Source: Yanghanlia sp047501535 | GTDB lineage: Bacteria; Pseudomonadota; Gammaproteobacteria; Burkholderiales; Burkholderiaceae_B | Length of the DNA: 64,000 bases | Reading direction: 5' to 3' | Assembly (NCBI RefSeq): GCF_047501535.1 | Contig: NZ_JAZDRJ010000013.1 | Span: 48,326 to 112,325 of the forward strand | Part shown: positions 1 to 8,673 of the stretch, in pieces | Layout of the letters: each line of letters starts with the position of its first letter | Position numbering within the stretch: position 1 is the stretch's first letter | The notes under the pieces: generated by a model | The model's database searches: none | What the model saw: only the letters and a program-made list of their open reading frames with translations | What the model was told of the DNA's origin: nothing | Program-made: the position numbers and the translations under genes

Positions 1-776
1 CAGCATCAGTGGGGCATGGCTGGCAGCACGGGCCTCGCAACTCGCCCACCGTTCTGAACGCAGTGTTCAACGCCGCCCAATTCTGGGATGGCCGCGCACC
101 CGACCTGGCGGAACAGGCCAAGGGCCCGATTCAGGCCAGCGTTGAAATGAACGCTACGCCCGAGTTTGTGGAAGAAACTCTGCGCAGCATTCCCACCTAT
201 GTGGAAAAATTCACAGCTGCTTTCCCAGACGAAAAACAGCCTGTCAGCTTTGACACGGTTGCCAAGGCTCTGGAAGCATTTGAGTCCACCCTGGTCACGC
301 CTAACTCGCGCATGGACCAGTTCCTGCTGGGCAGCAACTCGCTCAACGAGCAAGAACTTGGCGGTCTGCGCCTGTTTATTGACAAGGGCTGTATTGCTTG
401 CCACTCCGGTGTGAACTTCGGTGGCCAGAACTACTACCCCTTCGGCTTGGTCAAGCGCCCCGGCGCCGACATCCTGCCTGAGGGCGACCGTGGCCGCTTC
501 GACGTCACGAACACCGCTTCGGATGAATACGTGTTCCGTGCCGCGCCCCTGCGCAACGTTGCACTGACTGCGCCCTACTTCCATAGTGGCGAGGTCTGGA
601 GCCTGGAAGAAGCTGTCGCCCTCATGGGCACCAGCCAGCTGGGCACCGAGCTGAACGAAGAGGAAGTCAAGGCCATCACTGCCTTCCTGCACACCCTCAC
701 CGGTGATCAGCCCGTGGTGGAGTACCCCACTCTGCCCGCCAGCACTGCCAATACGCCCAAGCCTTCGCGCATGTAA
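1..776 (+). CDS. Di-haem cytochrome c peroxidase, 3' part only
   Basis: Periplasmic bacterial cytochrome c peroxidase (MauG/CcpA type), which reduces hydrogen peroxide with electrons from a small cytochrome or other donor. The reading frame is already open at the left edge, so the start and the first haem site lie outside the window; about 258 residues are visible. The first visible residues (GPRNSPTVLNAVFN) match the conserved stretch just after the N-terminal haem in this family. The C-terminal haem motif CIACH is encoded at 390-404, and a late Met-containing segment follows (ALMGTSQLG). The C-terminus ends in a short Pro/Thr-rich tail. No partner gene is visible on the right, where a hairpin and a clear terminator follow, so it is the last gene of its transcript. 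The family call is firm; the physiological electron donor cannot be read from the sequence. Confidence 0.9.
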   Translation, partial: ASVGHGWQHGPRNSPTVLNAVFNAAQFWDGRAPDLAEQAKGPIQASVEMNATPEFVEETLRSIPTYVEKFTAAFPDEKQPVSFDTVAKALEAFESTLVTPNSRMDQFLLGSNSLNEQELGGLRLFIDKGCIACHSGVNFGGQNYYPFGLVKRPGADILPEGDRGRFDVTNTASDEYVFRAAPLRNVALTAPYFHSGEVWSLEEAVALMGTSQLGTELNEEEVKAITAFLHTLTGDQPVVEYPTLPASTANTPKPSRM

Positions 777-786
777 GCGTACAGTT

Positions 787-815
787 ATGACTTGTGGTGG
801 TTCACCACAAGTCAT
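787..815. repeat. 13-bp perfect hairpin after the peroxidase gene
   Basis: Positions 787-799 pair perfectly with 803-815 around a 3-nt loop. There is no T-run behind it. It lies 11 bp after the peroxidase stop and just ahead of a canonical terminator, so it may protect the mRNA 3' end or act as a second stop signal. Confidence 0.6.
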
Positions 816-837
816 ACTGAACACGTGCTGATAACAA

Positions 838-874
838 TGCCCCGCCTGCTTTACAGCTGGCGGGGCATGTTTTT
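838..874 (+). terminator. Rho-independent terminator of the peroxidase transcript
   Basis: Stem 838-846 pairs with 859-867 (9 bp, GC-rich) and is followed by TGTTTTT. It separates the peroxidase gene from the convergent nadE gene. Confidence 0.85.
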
Positions 875-936
875 GCCCGGTCGCCAAAACCGTAACGGCT
901 AAAAATCGGCCTTCTCAGGCCGAGGCTTGGAAATGC

Positions 937-1776
937 TCAGGCGACAACGGGAAAAGCCGGCATCGCCCTTTTGTGCGCGGTACGGCGGAACGTAGAAAAA
1001 ATAACTTCGTAGGCGGAATCCGAAACCACTTTCCCTTCGAGGAAGTCGTCGATTTCGTCGTAGCTCACGCCCAGGGCCAGTTCATCCGGTTGCAGGGGGC
1101 TCAGGCTTTCAAGGTCGGCTGTAGGCACTTTGTACACTTGCTCCGGCGGGGCGCCCATAAATTCGGCCAAACGACGCACCCTGCGTTTGTTCAGGCCGGT
1201 AAGCGGCATGACATCTGCCGCACCGTCACCAAACTTGGTGAAAAAACCCATCAGCGCTTCCGCTGCATGGTCAGTTCCTACCACCAGCCCTTGCCGTGCG
1301 CCCGCCACCGCAAATTGAGCCACCATGCGCTGACGCGCCTTGATATTGCCGTGCACGAAATCCCTATGGCCGGCATCACGGAATTCCAGCCCCGCAGCCA
1401 AACATTGCTCAAGTATCGAATCACTGGCGGGTTTGACATCGACCATCAGCGTTTCGTCGGGCTGAATCACTTGCAGGCTAAGCTGTGCATCCGATTCATC
1501 GGCCTGTTCGCCATACGGGAGGCGCATGGCGATGAATGCAGCTTCGTAGCCACGCGCGCGGCAAAGCGCCGCCGCCCGCTGCGCCAACAGCCCGCCAACC
1601 AGAGAATCCACCCCCCCACTTATGCCCAGCACCAGCGTGCGTAAACCGGCGGACTGCAGATGATTGGCCAGGAATTCACTACGGCGCTCGATTTCAGAAC
1701 CGGCATCGAAGGTAGGGCTCACATAAAGCTGTTCAATGATGTCGCGCTGCTGAGCGCGCTGTTCAGGGGTTGCCAC
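937..1776 (-). CDS. nadE: Ammonia-dependent NAD+ synthetase
   Basis: Catalyses the last step of NAD+ synthesis in the cytoplasm: deamido-NAD+, ATP and ammonia give NAD+. The N-type ATP-pyrophosphatase P-loop SGGVDS is present, followed by a stretch typical of the short, glutaminase-free NadE. The length (279 residues) fits that form (about 275 in E. coli), with no glutaminase domain. A TTG at 1798-1800 is open in frame, but GTG at 1774-1776 has a good ribosome-binding site (AAGGAA, 6 nt upstream), so I chose GTG. The gene directly follows, and its open frame overlaps, the ilvD-type gene upstream on the same strand, so the two are probably co-transcribed and translationally coupled. There is no obvious metabolic reason for that pairing. 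Confidence 0.92.
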   Translation of the reverse strand: MATPEQRAQQRDIIEQLYVSPTFDAGSEIERRSEFLANHLQSAGLRTLVLGISGGVDSLVGGLLAQRAAALCRARGYEAAFIAMRLPYGEQADESDAQLSLQVIQPDETLMVDVKPASDSILEQCLAAGLEFRDAGHRDFVHGNIKARQRMVAQFAVAGARQGLVVGTDHAAEALMGFFTKFGDGAADVMPLTGLNKRRVRRLAEFMGAPPEQVYKVPTADLESLSPLQPDELALGVSYDEIDDFLEGKVVSDSAYEVIFSTFRRTAHKRAMPAFPVVA

Positions 1777-1796
1777 CTTACTTTCCTTGGAAAAAA

Positions 1797-3482
1797 TCAA
1801 AAACGGTCGAGAACTGCGCCTGTGCTGGCATTGGAGACATTAAAGGCAAACTTTGCCTGTACGCCCCGCGTATAGCGTGGGGGCGGCGCAGACCATGCGG
1901 CCCGCCGCTGGGCGAGCTCATTATCCTCTACATGCAATTCTAGGGCCTGGCGGTGGGCGTCAATAGTGATGCGGTCACCTTCTTGCACCAAGGCGATGCA
2001 ACCGCCTTCCGCCGCTTCAGGGGCGACATGACCCACCACCATGCCCCAAGTGCCGCCGGAGAACCGGCCATCAGTAATCAGCCCCACGGAATCGCCCAGC
2101 CCGGCACCGATGAGTGCGCTGGTAGGCGCCAGCATTTCCGGCATGCCGGGCCCGCCGCGCGGGCCCAGATAACGCAACACCAAGATATCTCCAGCCTGGA
2201 TACGCCCGTCGAGTATGGCTTTCAAGGCGGACTGCTCGTCATCAAACACCCGTGCAGGGCCGGACATAACAGGGTTTTTCAGGCCGGTGATTTTGGCCAC
2301 AGAGCCTTCAGGCGCCAGATTACCCTTCAAAATCGCCAGATGCCCTTCTGCATACAAGGCGCGACTCAGTGGGCGAATGACGTCTTGCCCCTGCGGCGGC
2401 GTTGCAGGTATGTCGCGCAGGGTTTCGGCAATCGTGCGCCCGGTGATAGTCATGCAGTCGCCATGCAGCAAACCAGCCGCCAGCAGCAGCTTCATAACTT
2501 GCGGTACACCACCAGCACGGTGAAAGTCGACAGTGAGGTAATGGCCACTGGGCTTAAGATCGCAGATAACGGGCACTTTGCGCCTCACCCGTTCGAAGTC
2601 GTCGATGCTCCATTCAACATCCGCGGCGTGCGCAATCGCCAGGATGTGCAATACCGCATTCGTGGAACCGCCCACTGCCATAACGACGGCCACGGCATTT
2701 TCAATGGCTTCGCGGGTAATGATGTCACGCGGTTTGAGATCGCGTTCAATGGCCTGCAACAACACGCGGGCGGACTCCGCCGCAGACGCGGTTTTCTCGT
2801 CGTGGATATTGGCCATGCTGGATGAATACGGCAGACTCATGCCCATGGCTTCAAAGGCAGCGCTCATGGTGTTGGCCGAATACATGCCGCCACACGAGCC
2901 GGGGCCGGGAATCGCGTGGCGCTCGATATCTTTAAGCCCGCTATCGCTCAAGCGGCCCGCCGCATGTTCACCTACGGCTTCGAACACACTGACGATGTTG
3001 AGATCGTTGCCGTTCAGGCGGCCCGGCATGATGGTGCCCCCATACACATAAATGGCCGGCACGTTGGCCCGCAATATGCCCATCATTCCGCCGGGCATGT
3101 TTTTATCGCAACCGCCTATGACTAACACGCCGTCCATCCACTGGCCCTGCACGCAAGTCTCGACGCAATCGGCAATCACTTCACGCGACACCAACGAATA
3201 CTTCATTCCTTCGGTGCCCATGGACATGCCATCGGAAATGGTTGGGGTGCCGAAAACCTGAGGGTTGCCACCCGCTTGCTGAATAGCTTGGACGGCCGCA
3301 TCGGCCAACTTCTGCAAACCGCTGTTGCATGGCGTGATTGTGCTGTGACCGTTGGCGATGCCCACCATGGGCTTGGAGAAATCGGCCTCGGTGTAACCCA
3401 GACCGTAGTACATGGACCGGTTAGGGGCCCGTTCTGCGCCCTCCACGATATTTGCTGAACGCCTGCGCTTTGAAATGCTCAT
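1797..3482 (-). CDS. ilvD: Dihydroxy-acid dehydratase family (IlvD/Edd), short form
   Basis: Iron-sulfur dehydratase of the IlvD/Edd family, 561 residues. IlvD converts 2,3-dihydroxy-isovalerate and 2,3-dihydroxy-3-methylvalerate into the 2-keto acid precursors of valine, leucine and isoleucine. The three cluster-associated cysteines are visible in TPCNSG, GGCDKNMPGG and GSCGGMYSANTMS. The C-terminal DGRFSGGTWGMVVGHVAPEA block is typical. A second, longer paralogue lies at 6619-8496, so one of the two may act on sugar acids instead of branched-chain intermediates. This copy has the 2Fe-2S style length of about 560 residues seen in many bacteria. It is upstream of nadE on the same strand and divergent from a small membrane protein gene. 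The family is certain; the substrate is not. Confidence 0.88.
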   Translation of the reverse strand: MSISKRRRSANIVEGAERAPNRSMYYGLGYTEADFSKPMVGIANGHSTITPCNSGLQKLADAAVQAIQQAGGNPQVFGTPTISDGMSMGTEGMKYSLVSREVIADCVETCVQGQWMDGVLVIGGCDKNMPGGMMGILRANVPAIYVYGGTIMPGRLNGNDLNIVSVFEAVGEHAAGRLSDSGLKDIERHAIPGPGSCGGMYSANTMSAAFEAMGMSLPYSSSMANIHDEKTASAAESARVLLQAIERDLKPRDIITREAIENAVAVVMAVGGSTNAVLHILAIAHAADVEWSIDDFERVRRKVPVICDLKPSGHYLTVDFHRAGGVPQVMKLLLAAGLLHGDCMTITGRTIAETLRDIPATPPQGQDVIRPLSRALYAEGHLAILKGNLAPEGSVAKITGLKNPVMSGPARVFDDEQSALKAILDGRIQAGDILVLRYLGPRGGPGMPEMLAPTSALIGAGLGDSVGLITDGRFSGGTWGMVVGHVAPEAAEGGCIALVQEGDRITIDAHRQALELHVEDNELAQRRAAWSAPPPRYTRGVQAKFAFNVSNASTGAVLDRF

Positions 3483-3631
3483 CGTGTCGTCTCCGCCTGA
3501 GTATTGCGGGCCGCAAACAGAGCGGCCTGCAAAGTGTTATTGGGCCTGTCTTGAATGAAATATTAAGGCACATCAAGGATTCTGGGTTCACAATCATGGG
3601 AATATCGTTATCCCATCCGACCCTGCTCCCT

Positions 3632-4069
3632 ATGTCCTACCCTCTACTTGTCATTCTGCATCTTTTTGCCGCAATCATGTTTGTCGGCACCGTTTTTTTC
3701 GAAGTCATCATGCTCGAAAACGTTCGCAAACATGTTCCCAAGGAAGCCATGCGCAGCGTGGAAGGGGCAATCGGCACCCGCGCCCGTGCCATCATGCCTT
3801 GGGTGTTGTTGCTGCTTTTTGGTGCGGGCTTCGGGCTGTCCTGGTTTCATCGCCAGGCACTGGCGGCTCCCATGGCATCCAGCTTCGGGCTGCTACTGTC
3901 TATAAAGATATTGCTGGCGTTAAGTGTGTTCGGCCATTTCCTGACAGCCATGGCATTGCATCGCATGGGGCGCCTGCGCTCACGTGCCTCACAGCGCATC
4001 CATATCAGCGTATTCATTCACGTGGTAGCCATCGTACTGCTTGCCAAACTGATGTTCTATGCAGGTTAG
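3632..4069 (+). CDS. Small CopD-like four-helix membrane protein
   Basis: Predicted inner-membrane protein of 145 residues with about four hydrophobic helices (around residues 3-25, 50-70, 80-105 and 120-142). It resembles the compact CopD/DUF2269-like proteins of betaproteobacteria; the role in copper handling known for CopD is not demonstrated for these short relatives. The frame is open from 3452, but the upstream part overlaps the divergent ilvD gene and is not hydrophobic. I chose the ATG at 3632, where the membrane protein proper begins (MSYPLL). No copper ligands cluster in an obvious motif. It is monocistronic by position, with a 138-bp gap before the next gene. Function uncertain. 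Confidence 0.6.
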   Translation: MSYPLLVILHLFAAIMFVGTVFFEVIMLENVRKHVPKEAMRSVEGAIGTRARAIMPWVLLLLFGAGFGLSWFHRQALAAPMASSFGLLLSIKILLALSVFGHFLTAMALHRMGRLRSRASQRIHISVFIHVVAIVLLAKLMFYAG

Positions 4070-4207
4070 TGTCCATTTTGTCTAATACGCATACCGGCCG
4101 TTGCCCCCGCGCCTACCCCGCGATGTTGCGAAGTCATCCACGCTTATACAGGACGGCTAAATGCGTCATAATGAACCACAATCCGCATCACCGTTTTGGG
4201 AGGCAGT

Positions 4208-4957
4208 ATGGCAGAAGCAAACCCTGTAGTCCTGATTACGGGCGCCAGCCGCGGTATTGGCGCAGCCACTGCGATTCTTGCTGCACGCGACGGCTTCGAT
4301 GTCGCCATCAGCTATGTACAGAATGAAGCCGCCGCGCAGCAAGTTGCGGACGCAGTACGCAGGCGCGGGCGCAAAGCAGCGGTCATCCAAGGCGATGTCG
4401 CCAGACCGGCAGACATCTATCGCATGTTTGTGCAGGCTGAAGAACAGCTGGGCGCCATCACCGCTTTGGTGAACAACAGCGGCGTTACCGGCCCGATCGG
4501 CCCCTTTACCAACACCGACAACGCCACCATTGAACACGTGTTTCGCGTGAATGTCTTCGGCACCATGGAATGCTGCCGTCAGGCCGTGGAACGCTTCCAG
4601 AAAAACGGCATACCGGGCGTGATCGTGAATATTTCGTCGGTTGCCGCCCGCACCGGCAGCCCGCACGAATACATTCACTATGCTGCCAGCAAAGCAGCGG
4701 TGGAGACTTTCACCCTGGGTCTGGCGCGCGAAGTCGCAGAACACGGCATTCGGGTGTGTGCCGCATCACCCGGCTCCACCCTGACCGACATCCACGCCAC
4801 GGCGGGCGAACCAGACCGGCCACAGCGCGTGGCTCCGCGCATCCCCATGGGCAGGCTGGCCCAGCCAGAAGAAATCGCCGAAACCGTGGTGTGGCTGTTA
4901 TCACCCGCTGCCTCCTACCTGACAGGCACCGTTGTGAATTGCGCGGGCGGGCTTTAA
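4208..4957 (+). CDS. Short-chain dehydrogenase/reductase
   Basis: Classical SDR of 249 residues, an NAD(P)-dependent oxidoreductase with a Rossmann fold. The cofactor-binding motif TGASRGIG is near residue 11, the NNSG stabilising motif near residue 90, and the catalytic Ser (in ISSVA) and Tyr-Lys (YAASK) follow. The SYVQNEA region after the second strand resembles NADPH-preferring 3-oxoacyl-ACP reductase-like or glucose-dehydrogenase-like SDRs. The ATG at 4208 has a strong ribosome-binding site (GGGAGG), so I chose it over an open frame 12 nt upstream. The next gene starts 14 bp after the stop, so the two probably share a transcript. The substrate cannot be predicted. Confidence 0.85.
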   Translation: MAEANPVVLITGASRGIGAATAILAARDGFDVAISYVQNEAAAQQVADAVRRRGRKAAVIQGDVARPADIYRMFVQAEEQLGAITALVNNSGVTGPIGPFTNTDNATIEHVFRVNVFGTMECCRQAVERFQKNGIPGVIVNISSVAARTGSPHEYIHYAASKAAVETFTLGLAREVAEHGIRVCAASPGSTLTDIHATAGEPDRPQRVAPRIPMGRLAQPEEIAETVVWLLSPAASYLTGTVVNCAGGL

Positions 4958-4971
4958 GCGATTCCTCCACC

Positions 4972-6582
4972 ATGCCCCCGATCCCACCCGATCAAGCAAC
5001 ATTCCAGCGTCTGCTACAAATCGTGCTGGCGCTGTCCGGCGAACGCAATATCACCCGTTTGTACGAGCAGATTATCGAGGCCGCGCAAGATCTCACCCAT
5101 GCGGAAGGTGGGGCACTGTACATCGCGCAAGAGCATGAAGGCCGCCCAATCTTGCAGTTTGAAGTGGTACGCAATGATGCCTTGGGCCTGAGGCTGGGCG
5201 GAACATCCGGCCAGCCGGTCGCACTCCCGGGCATCCCCTTGATTTTTCCCGATGGCCGCCCGAACTACGGCAACGTCTGCGCCTTCGTGTATCACCATGG
5301 CCACCCCCTCAATATCAAAGACTCCTATGCCATTGAGGGTTTCGACTTTTCCCGGGCACAGGCACTCGACGAACAATCAGGCTACCATTCGCAATCTTTG
5401 CTGGTCCTGCCGCTCATCAACCATGCAGGCGACGTTATCGGCGTCTTGAAGTTGATCAACGCCAAGTCCGCCGACACTGGGGAAACCATACCGTTTGCGC
5501 CTTGGCTGGAGCCCATTGCCGCCGCGCTGGCTTCCAGCGCCGCCATCACGCTCGACAACCAGAAGCTGCTGCAAGCGCACCGCGACCTGCTGGACGCCTT
5601 TGTCAAAGCCATCGCGCAAGCCATTGATGCCAAGTCAACCCATACTTCCGGCCATTGCCAGCGCGTGCCCGTCCTCACGGAACTCCTGGCGCAAGCGGCC
5701 TGCCGCGCACAGGAAGGGCCACTGAAAGATTTCAATCTGGATGAAAACGACTGGTATGAATTGCATGTAGCCGCCTGGCTACATGACTGTGGCAAGCTGA
5801 GCACACCTGACTCACTGCTGGACAAGTCCACCAAGCTGCACGCCTTGTGTGACCGTATTGAATCCGTGAAAGTCCGTTTTGCGGCCCTGATCTCCCAGAC
5901 TCGCCTGTGTTACGCAGACAACCCCGACCCTGCCGCACGGCAGGCCCTTGAGGCTCGCATTACCGAGCTGCGTGAAGATTGCGCTTTTCTGGAACGAGCC
6001 AATACGGGCAGCGAGTTCATGTGCCCCGACGATCAAGCGCGTGTGCGCCGCATTGCCGCCCTGACTTGGCAAGACCACCTGGGGGTTGAACAGCCACTGC
6101 TCAGTGAAGAAGAGGCCGACATGCTGTGTATTTCTCGCGGCACCCTCAGTGGGGCCGAGCGTGAACGTATCAACGACCACATCAATGTCACCATTCAGAT
6201 GCTGGAAGGCTTGCCCTTCCCCAAACACCTGGCACGGGTGCCGGAATATGCAGGCGGCCATCACGAAAAAATTAATGGCACCGGCTACCCGCGCGGGCTG
6301 CACAGGGAACAGATGTCGTGGCCTGCACGCATGATGGCAATTGCCGATGTGTTTGAAGCACTAACCGCCGGCGACCGACCCTACAAGCCGCCCATGAAGC
6401 TGTCACAAGCGCTGTCGATTCTGAAGAATATGGCCACCAACGGCCACATTGACCCCGATCTTTACGATCTGTTCATCGCCGAGCGCGTCTGGGACACTTA
6501 CGCTCGAAGCCATTTGCTACCCGAACAAATGGATGTCATCGACTCCAACCCATACCGGTTACCGGCGCACGCCTTGCTCTGA
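4972..6582 (+). CDS. GAF / HD-GYP cyclic-di-GMP phosphodiesterase
   Basis: Cytoplasmic signalling enzyme of 536 residues. An N-terminal GAF sensor domain (about 10-200) precedes an HD-GYP domain, which hydrolyses cyclic di-GMP. The metal-binding HD pair is in HDCGK (His 271) and the signature HHExxxGTGYP starts near residue 430, so the active-site residues are present. About 105 extra residues lie between the HD motif and the later NDH segment; canonical HD-GYP domains are contiguous there, so this protein carries an insertion of unknown role. It starts 14 bp after the SDR gene and is likely co-transcribed. The frame is open much further upstream, but that region is the SDR gene in another frame. 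A diguanylate cyclase at 12093-13295 could act antagonistically. Confidence 0.87.
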   Translation: MPPIPPDQATFQRLLQIVLALSGERNITRLYEQIIEAAQDLTHAEGGALYIAQEHEGRPILQFEVVRNDALGLRLGGTSGQPVALPGIPLIFPDGRPNYGNVCAFVYHHGHPLNIKDSYAIEGFDFSRAQALDEQSGYHSQSLLVLPLINHAGDVIGVLKLINAKSADTGETIPFAPWLEPIAAALASSAAITLDNQKLLQAHRDLLDAFVKAIAQAIDAKSTHTSGHCQRVPVLTELLAQAACRAQEGPLKDFNLDENDWYELHVAAWLHDCGKLSTPDSLLDKSTKLHALCDRIESVKVRFAALISQTRLCYADNPDPAARQALEARITELREDCAFLERANTGSEFMCPDDQARVRRIAALTWQDHLGVEQPLLSEEEADMLCISRGTLSGAERERINDHINVTIQMLEGLPFPKHLARVPEYAGGHHEKINGTGYPRGLHREQMSWPARMMAIADVFEALTAGDRPYKPPMKLSQALSILKNMATNGHIDPDLYDLFIAERVWDTYARSHLLPEQMDVIDSNPYRLPAHALL

Positions 6583-6618
6583 AGAACACGGCGTGCGCGG
6601 TTTCAACTCCGCTATAGC

Positions 6619-8496
6619 TTAACGCTGGGTTGCCGGGCCACGCAGTTGAGAGAGGTCCCGCACGGCACCGCGGTCAGCAGAAGTCGCCAGCGCCGCGTAA
6701 GCCATTAAGGCCTGCGAGACCACACGTTCGCGATTTTCCGGCTTCCACGCCTTGTCGCCACGCGCTTCCATTTCGGCGCGACGTTCGGCCAGTTCGGTAT
6801 CGGAGATCGCCAGGTGGATGCGACGATTGGGGATGTCGATCTCGATACGGTCGCCATCACGCACCAGCGCAATGTTGCCGCCTTCAGCGGCCTCTGGTGA
6901 CGCATGGCCGATAACCAGACCGGAAGAACCACCCGAGAAGCGGCCATCAGTTAACAGTGCCGAAGAGGCCCCCAGGCCTTTGGACTTCAGGTAGGACGTG
7001 GGGTACAGCATTTCCTGCATGCCGGGGCCACCCTTGGGGCCTTCGTAGCGGATGATGACCACATCGCCCGCCTTCACCACATCGCCCAGAATGCCGTCTA
7101 CCGCATCTTCCTGGCTTTCAAACACGCGTGCCGTGCCGGTAAAGGTAAGAATGCTCTCGTCCACCCCCGCCGTCTTCACGATGCAGCCGTTCTCTGCCAA
7201 GTTGCCATACAGCACCGCCAGACCGCCGTCTTGTGAATAGGCGTGCTCCACCGAGCGAATGCAGCCATTCTGACGATCCAAATCCAGTTCGGCATAGTAG
7301 GTGTTCTGGCTGAACGCCTCCTTGCTGCGCACGTTGCCGGGCGCCGTTTTGAAGAACTGCCGCACTTCCTCAGACACTTGAGGATTCATGACGTCCCAGG
7401 TTTCGATGGCCTTGCCCAGCGTGCCGCAAGCAATGTTGCCCACATCCAGGTGCAGCAGATCGGCGCGTGCCAGTTCGGCCAGAATCCCCAGAATACCGCC
7501 TGCGCGATGCACGTCTTCAATATGATATTTGTCTGTAGCGGGCGCCAGCTTGCTCAGGCAAGGAACCCGGCGCGACAGGCGATCAATGTCCGACATGGTG
7601 AAATCGACCTCGGCCTCCTGAGCGGCAGCCAGCAGGTGCAACACAGTATTGGTCGAGCCGCCCATGGCGATATCCAGCGTCATAGCATTTTCAAATGCCT
7701 TGAAGGTGGCAATATTGCGAGGCAGAACCGAAGCGTCGTCCTGTTCGTAGTACTGGCGGCACAGTTCAACAATCTTCTTGCCCGCGTCTTCAAACAAGGT
7801 TTTACGGCGGGCGTGGGTGGCCAGCACCGTGCCATTACCCGGCAGGGCCAGGCCCAGCGCTTCCACCAGGCAGTTCATGGAGTTGGCCGTAAACATACCG
7901 GAACAGGAACCGCAGGTCGGGCAGGCATTACGCTCCGCTTCGGCAGCTTCTTCGTCCGTCACATTCGGGTCGGCCGCCTTGACCATGGCATCCACCAAGT
8001 CGAGCTTTTGCACCACCATGCGGGTGTTGGGGTCGACCACCTTGCCGGCCTCCATGGGGCCGCCCGAGACGAAGACCACCGGGATATTCAGCCGCATGGC
8101 CGCCATCAGCATCCCCGGCGTGATTTTGTCGCAGTTGGAAATGCACACCATGGCATCGGCGCAGTGGCCGTTAACCATGTATTCCACGGAATCGGCGATG
8201 AGTTCACGCGAAGGCAGCGAATACAGCATGCCGCCATGGCCCATGGCAATACCGTCATCAATGGCGATGGTATTGAATTCTTTTGCTACGCCGCCCGCTG
8301 CCTCGATCTGACGGGCCACTAGCTGGCCGAGATCTTTGAGGTGCACATGCCCTGGCACAAATTGAGTGAACGAGTTCACAACGGCGATAATAGGCTTTTC
8401 GAAATCTTCATCGTTCATGCCCGTAGCGCGCCACAGAGCGCGGGCGCCGGCCATATTGCGGCCATGCGTGGATGTGCGTGATCGGTATTGCGGCAT
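6619..8496 (-). CDS. ilvD: Dihydroxy-acid dehydratase, long (E. coli) form
   Basis: Iron-sulfur dehydratase of branched-chain amino acid synthesis, 625 residues (E. coli IlvD has 616). The start MPQYRSRTSTHGRNMAGAR is characteristic of IlvD, so I chose the ATG at 8496 (AGAGAG ribosome-binding site) over the longer open frame to 8586. Cluster cysteines lie in SNCDKITPGM and in NACPTCGSCSGMFTANSMN, the extended cysteine motif of the long form. The C-terminal DGRFSGGSSGLVIGHASPEA block is present. This is the better candidate for the biosynthetic enzyme, the 1797-3482 paralogue being shorter. It is convergent with the HD-GYP gene and divergent from ppc, both of which draw on or feed central carbon metabolism. 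Confidence 0.93.
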   Translation of the reverse strand: MPQYRSRTSTHGRNMAGARALWRATGMNDEDFEKPIIAVVNSFTQFVPGHVHLKDLGQLVARQIEAAGGVAKEFNTIAIDDGIAMGHGGMLYSLPSRELIADSVEYMVNGHCADAMVCISNCDKITPGMLMAAMRLNIPVVFVSGGPMEAGKVVDPNTRMVVQKLDLVDAMVKAADPNVTDEEAAEAERNACPTCGSCSGMFTANSMNCLVEALGLALPGNGTVLATHARRKTLFEDAGKKIVELCRQYYEQDDASVLPRNIATFKAFENAMTLDIAMGGSTNTVLHLLAAAQEAEVDFTMSDIDRLSRRVPCLSKLAPATDKYHIEDVHRAGGILGILAELARADLLHLDVGNIACGTLGKAIETWDVMNPQVSEEVRQFFKTAPGNVRSKEAFSQNTYYAELDLDRQNGCIRSVEHAYSQDGGLAVLYGNLAENGCIVKTAGVDESILTFTGTARVFESQEDAVDGILGDVVKAGDVVIIRYEGPKGGPGMQEMLYPTSYLKSKGLGASSALLTDGRFSGGSSGLVIGHASPEAAEGGNIALVRDGDRIEIDIPNRRIHLAISDTELAERRAEMEARGDKAWKPENRERVVSQALMAYAALATSADRGAVRDLSQLRGPATQR

Positions 8497-8673
8497 TTTT
8501 CTCTCTGTTAAGGATTCAAAAATCACGGATGCGTCAAACGTGAATCGCCCCCTCGGGAAATTCAAAGCGTCCTTTTGAGCCCACAATGATAATCTTCATC
8601 AGCGAAGATTTCTTTCTCACCCCATCGCAACACAAGGTCATACCCTGTTATGACCCTAAAAAGAGGAGCAATA

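Noticed and set aside
4570..4971. An in-frame N-terminal extension of the HD-GYP protein
   Set aside because: It overlaps the SDR gene in another frame and reads as Arg/His-rich noise; the GAF domain starts after ATG 4972.
7243..8322. A 359-codon open frame inside the long ilvD on the other strand
   Set aside because: The ilvD protein is fully conserved in this stretch; the antisense translation is low-complexity and unlike any family.
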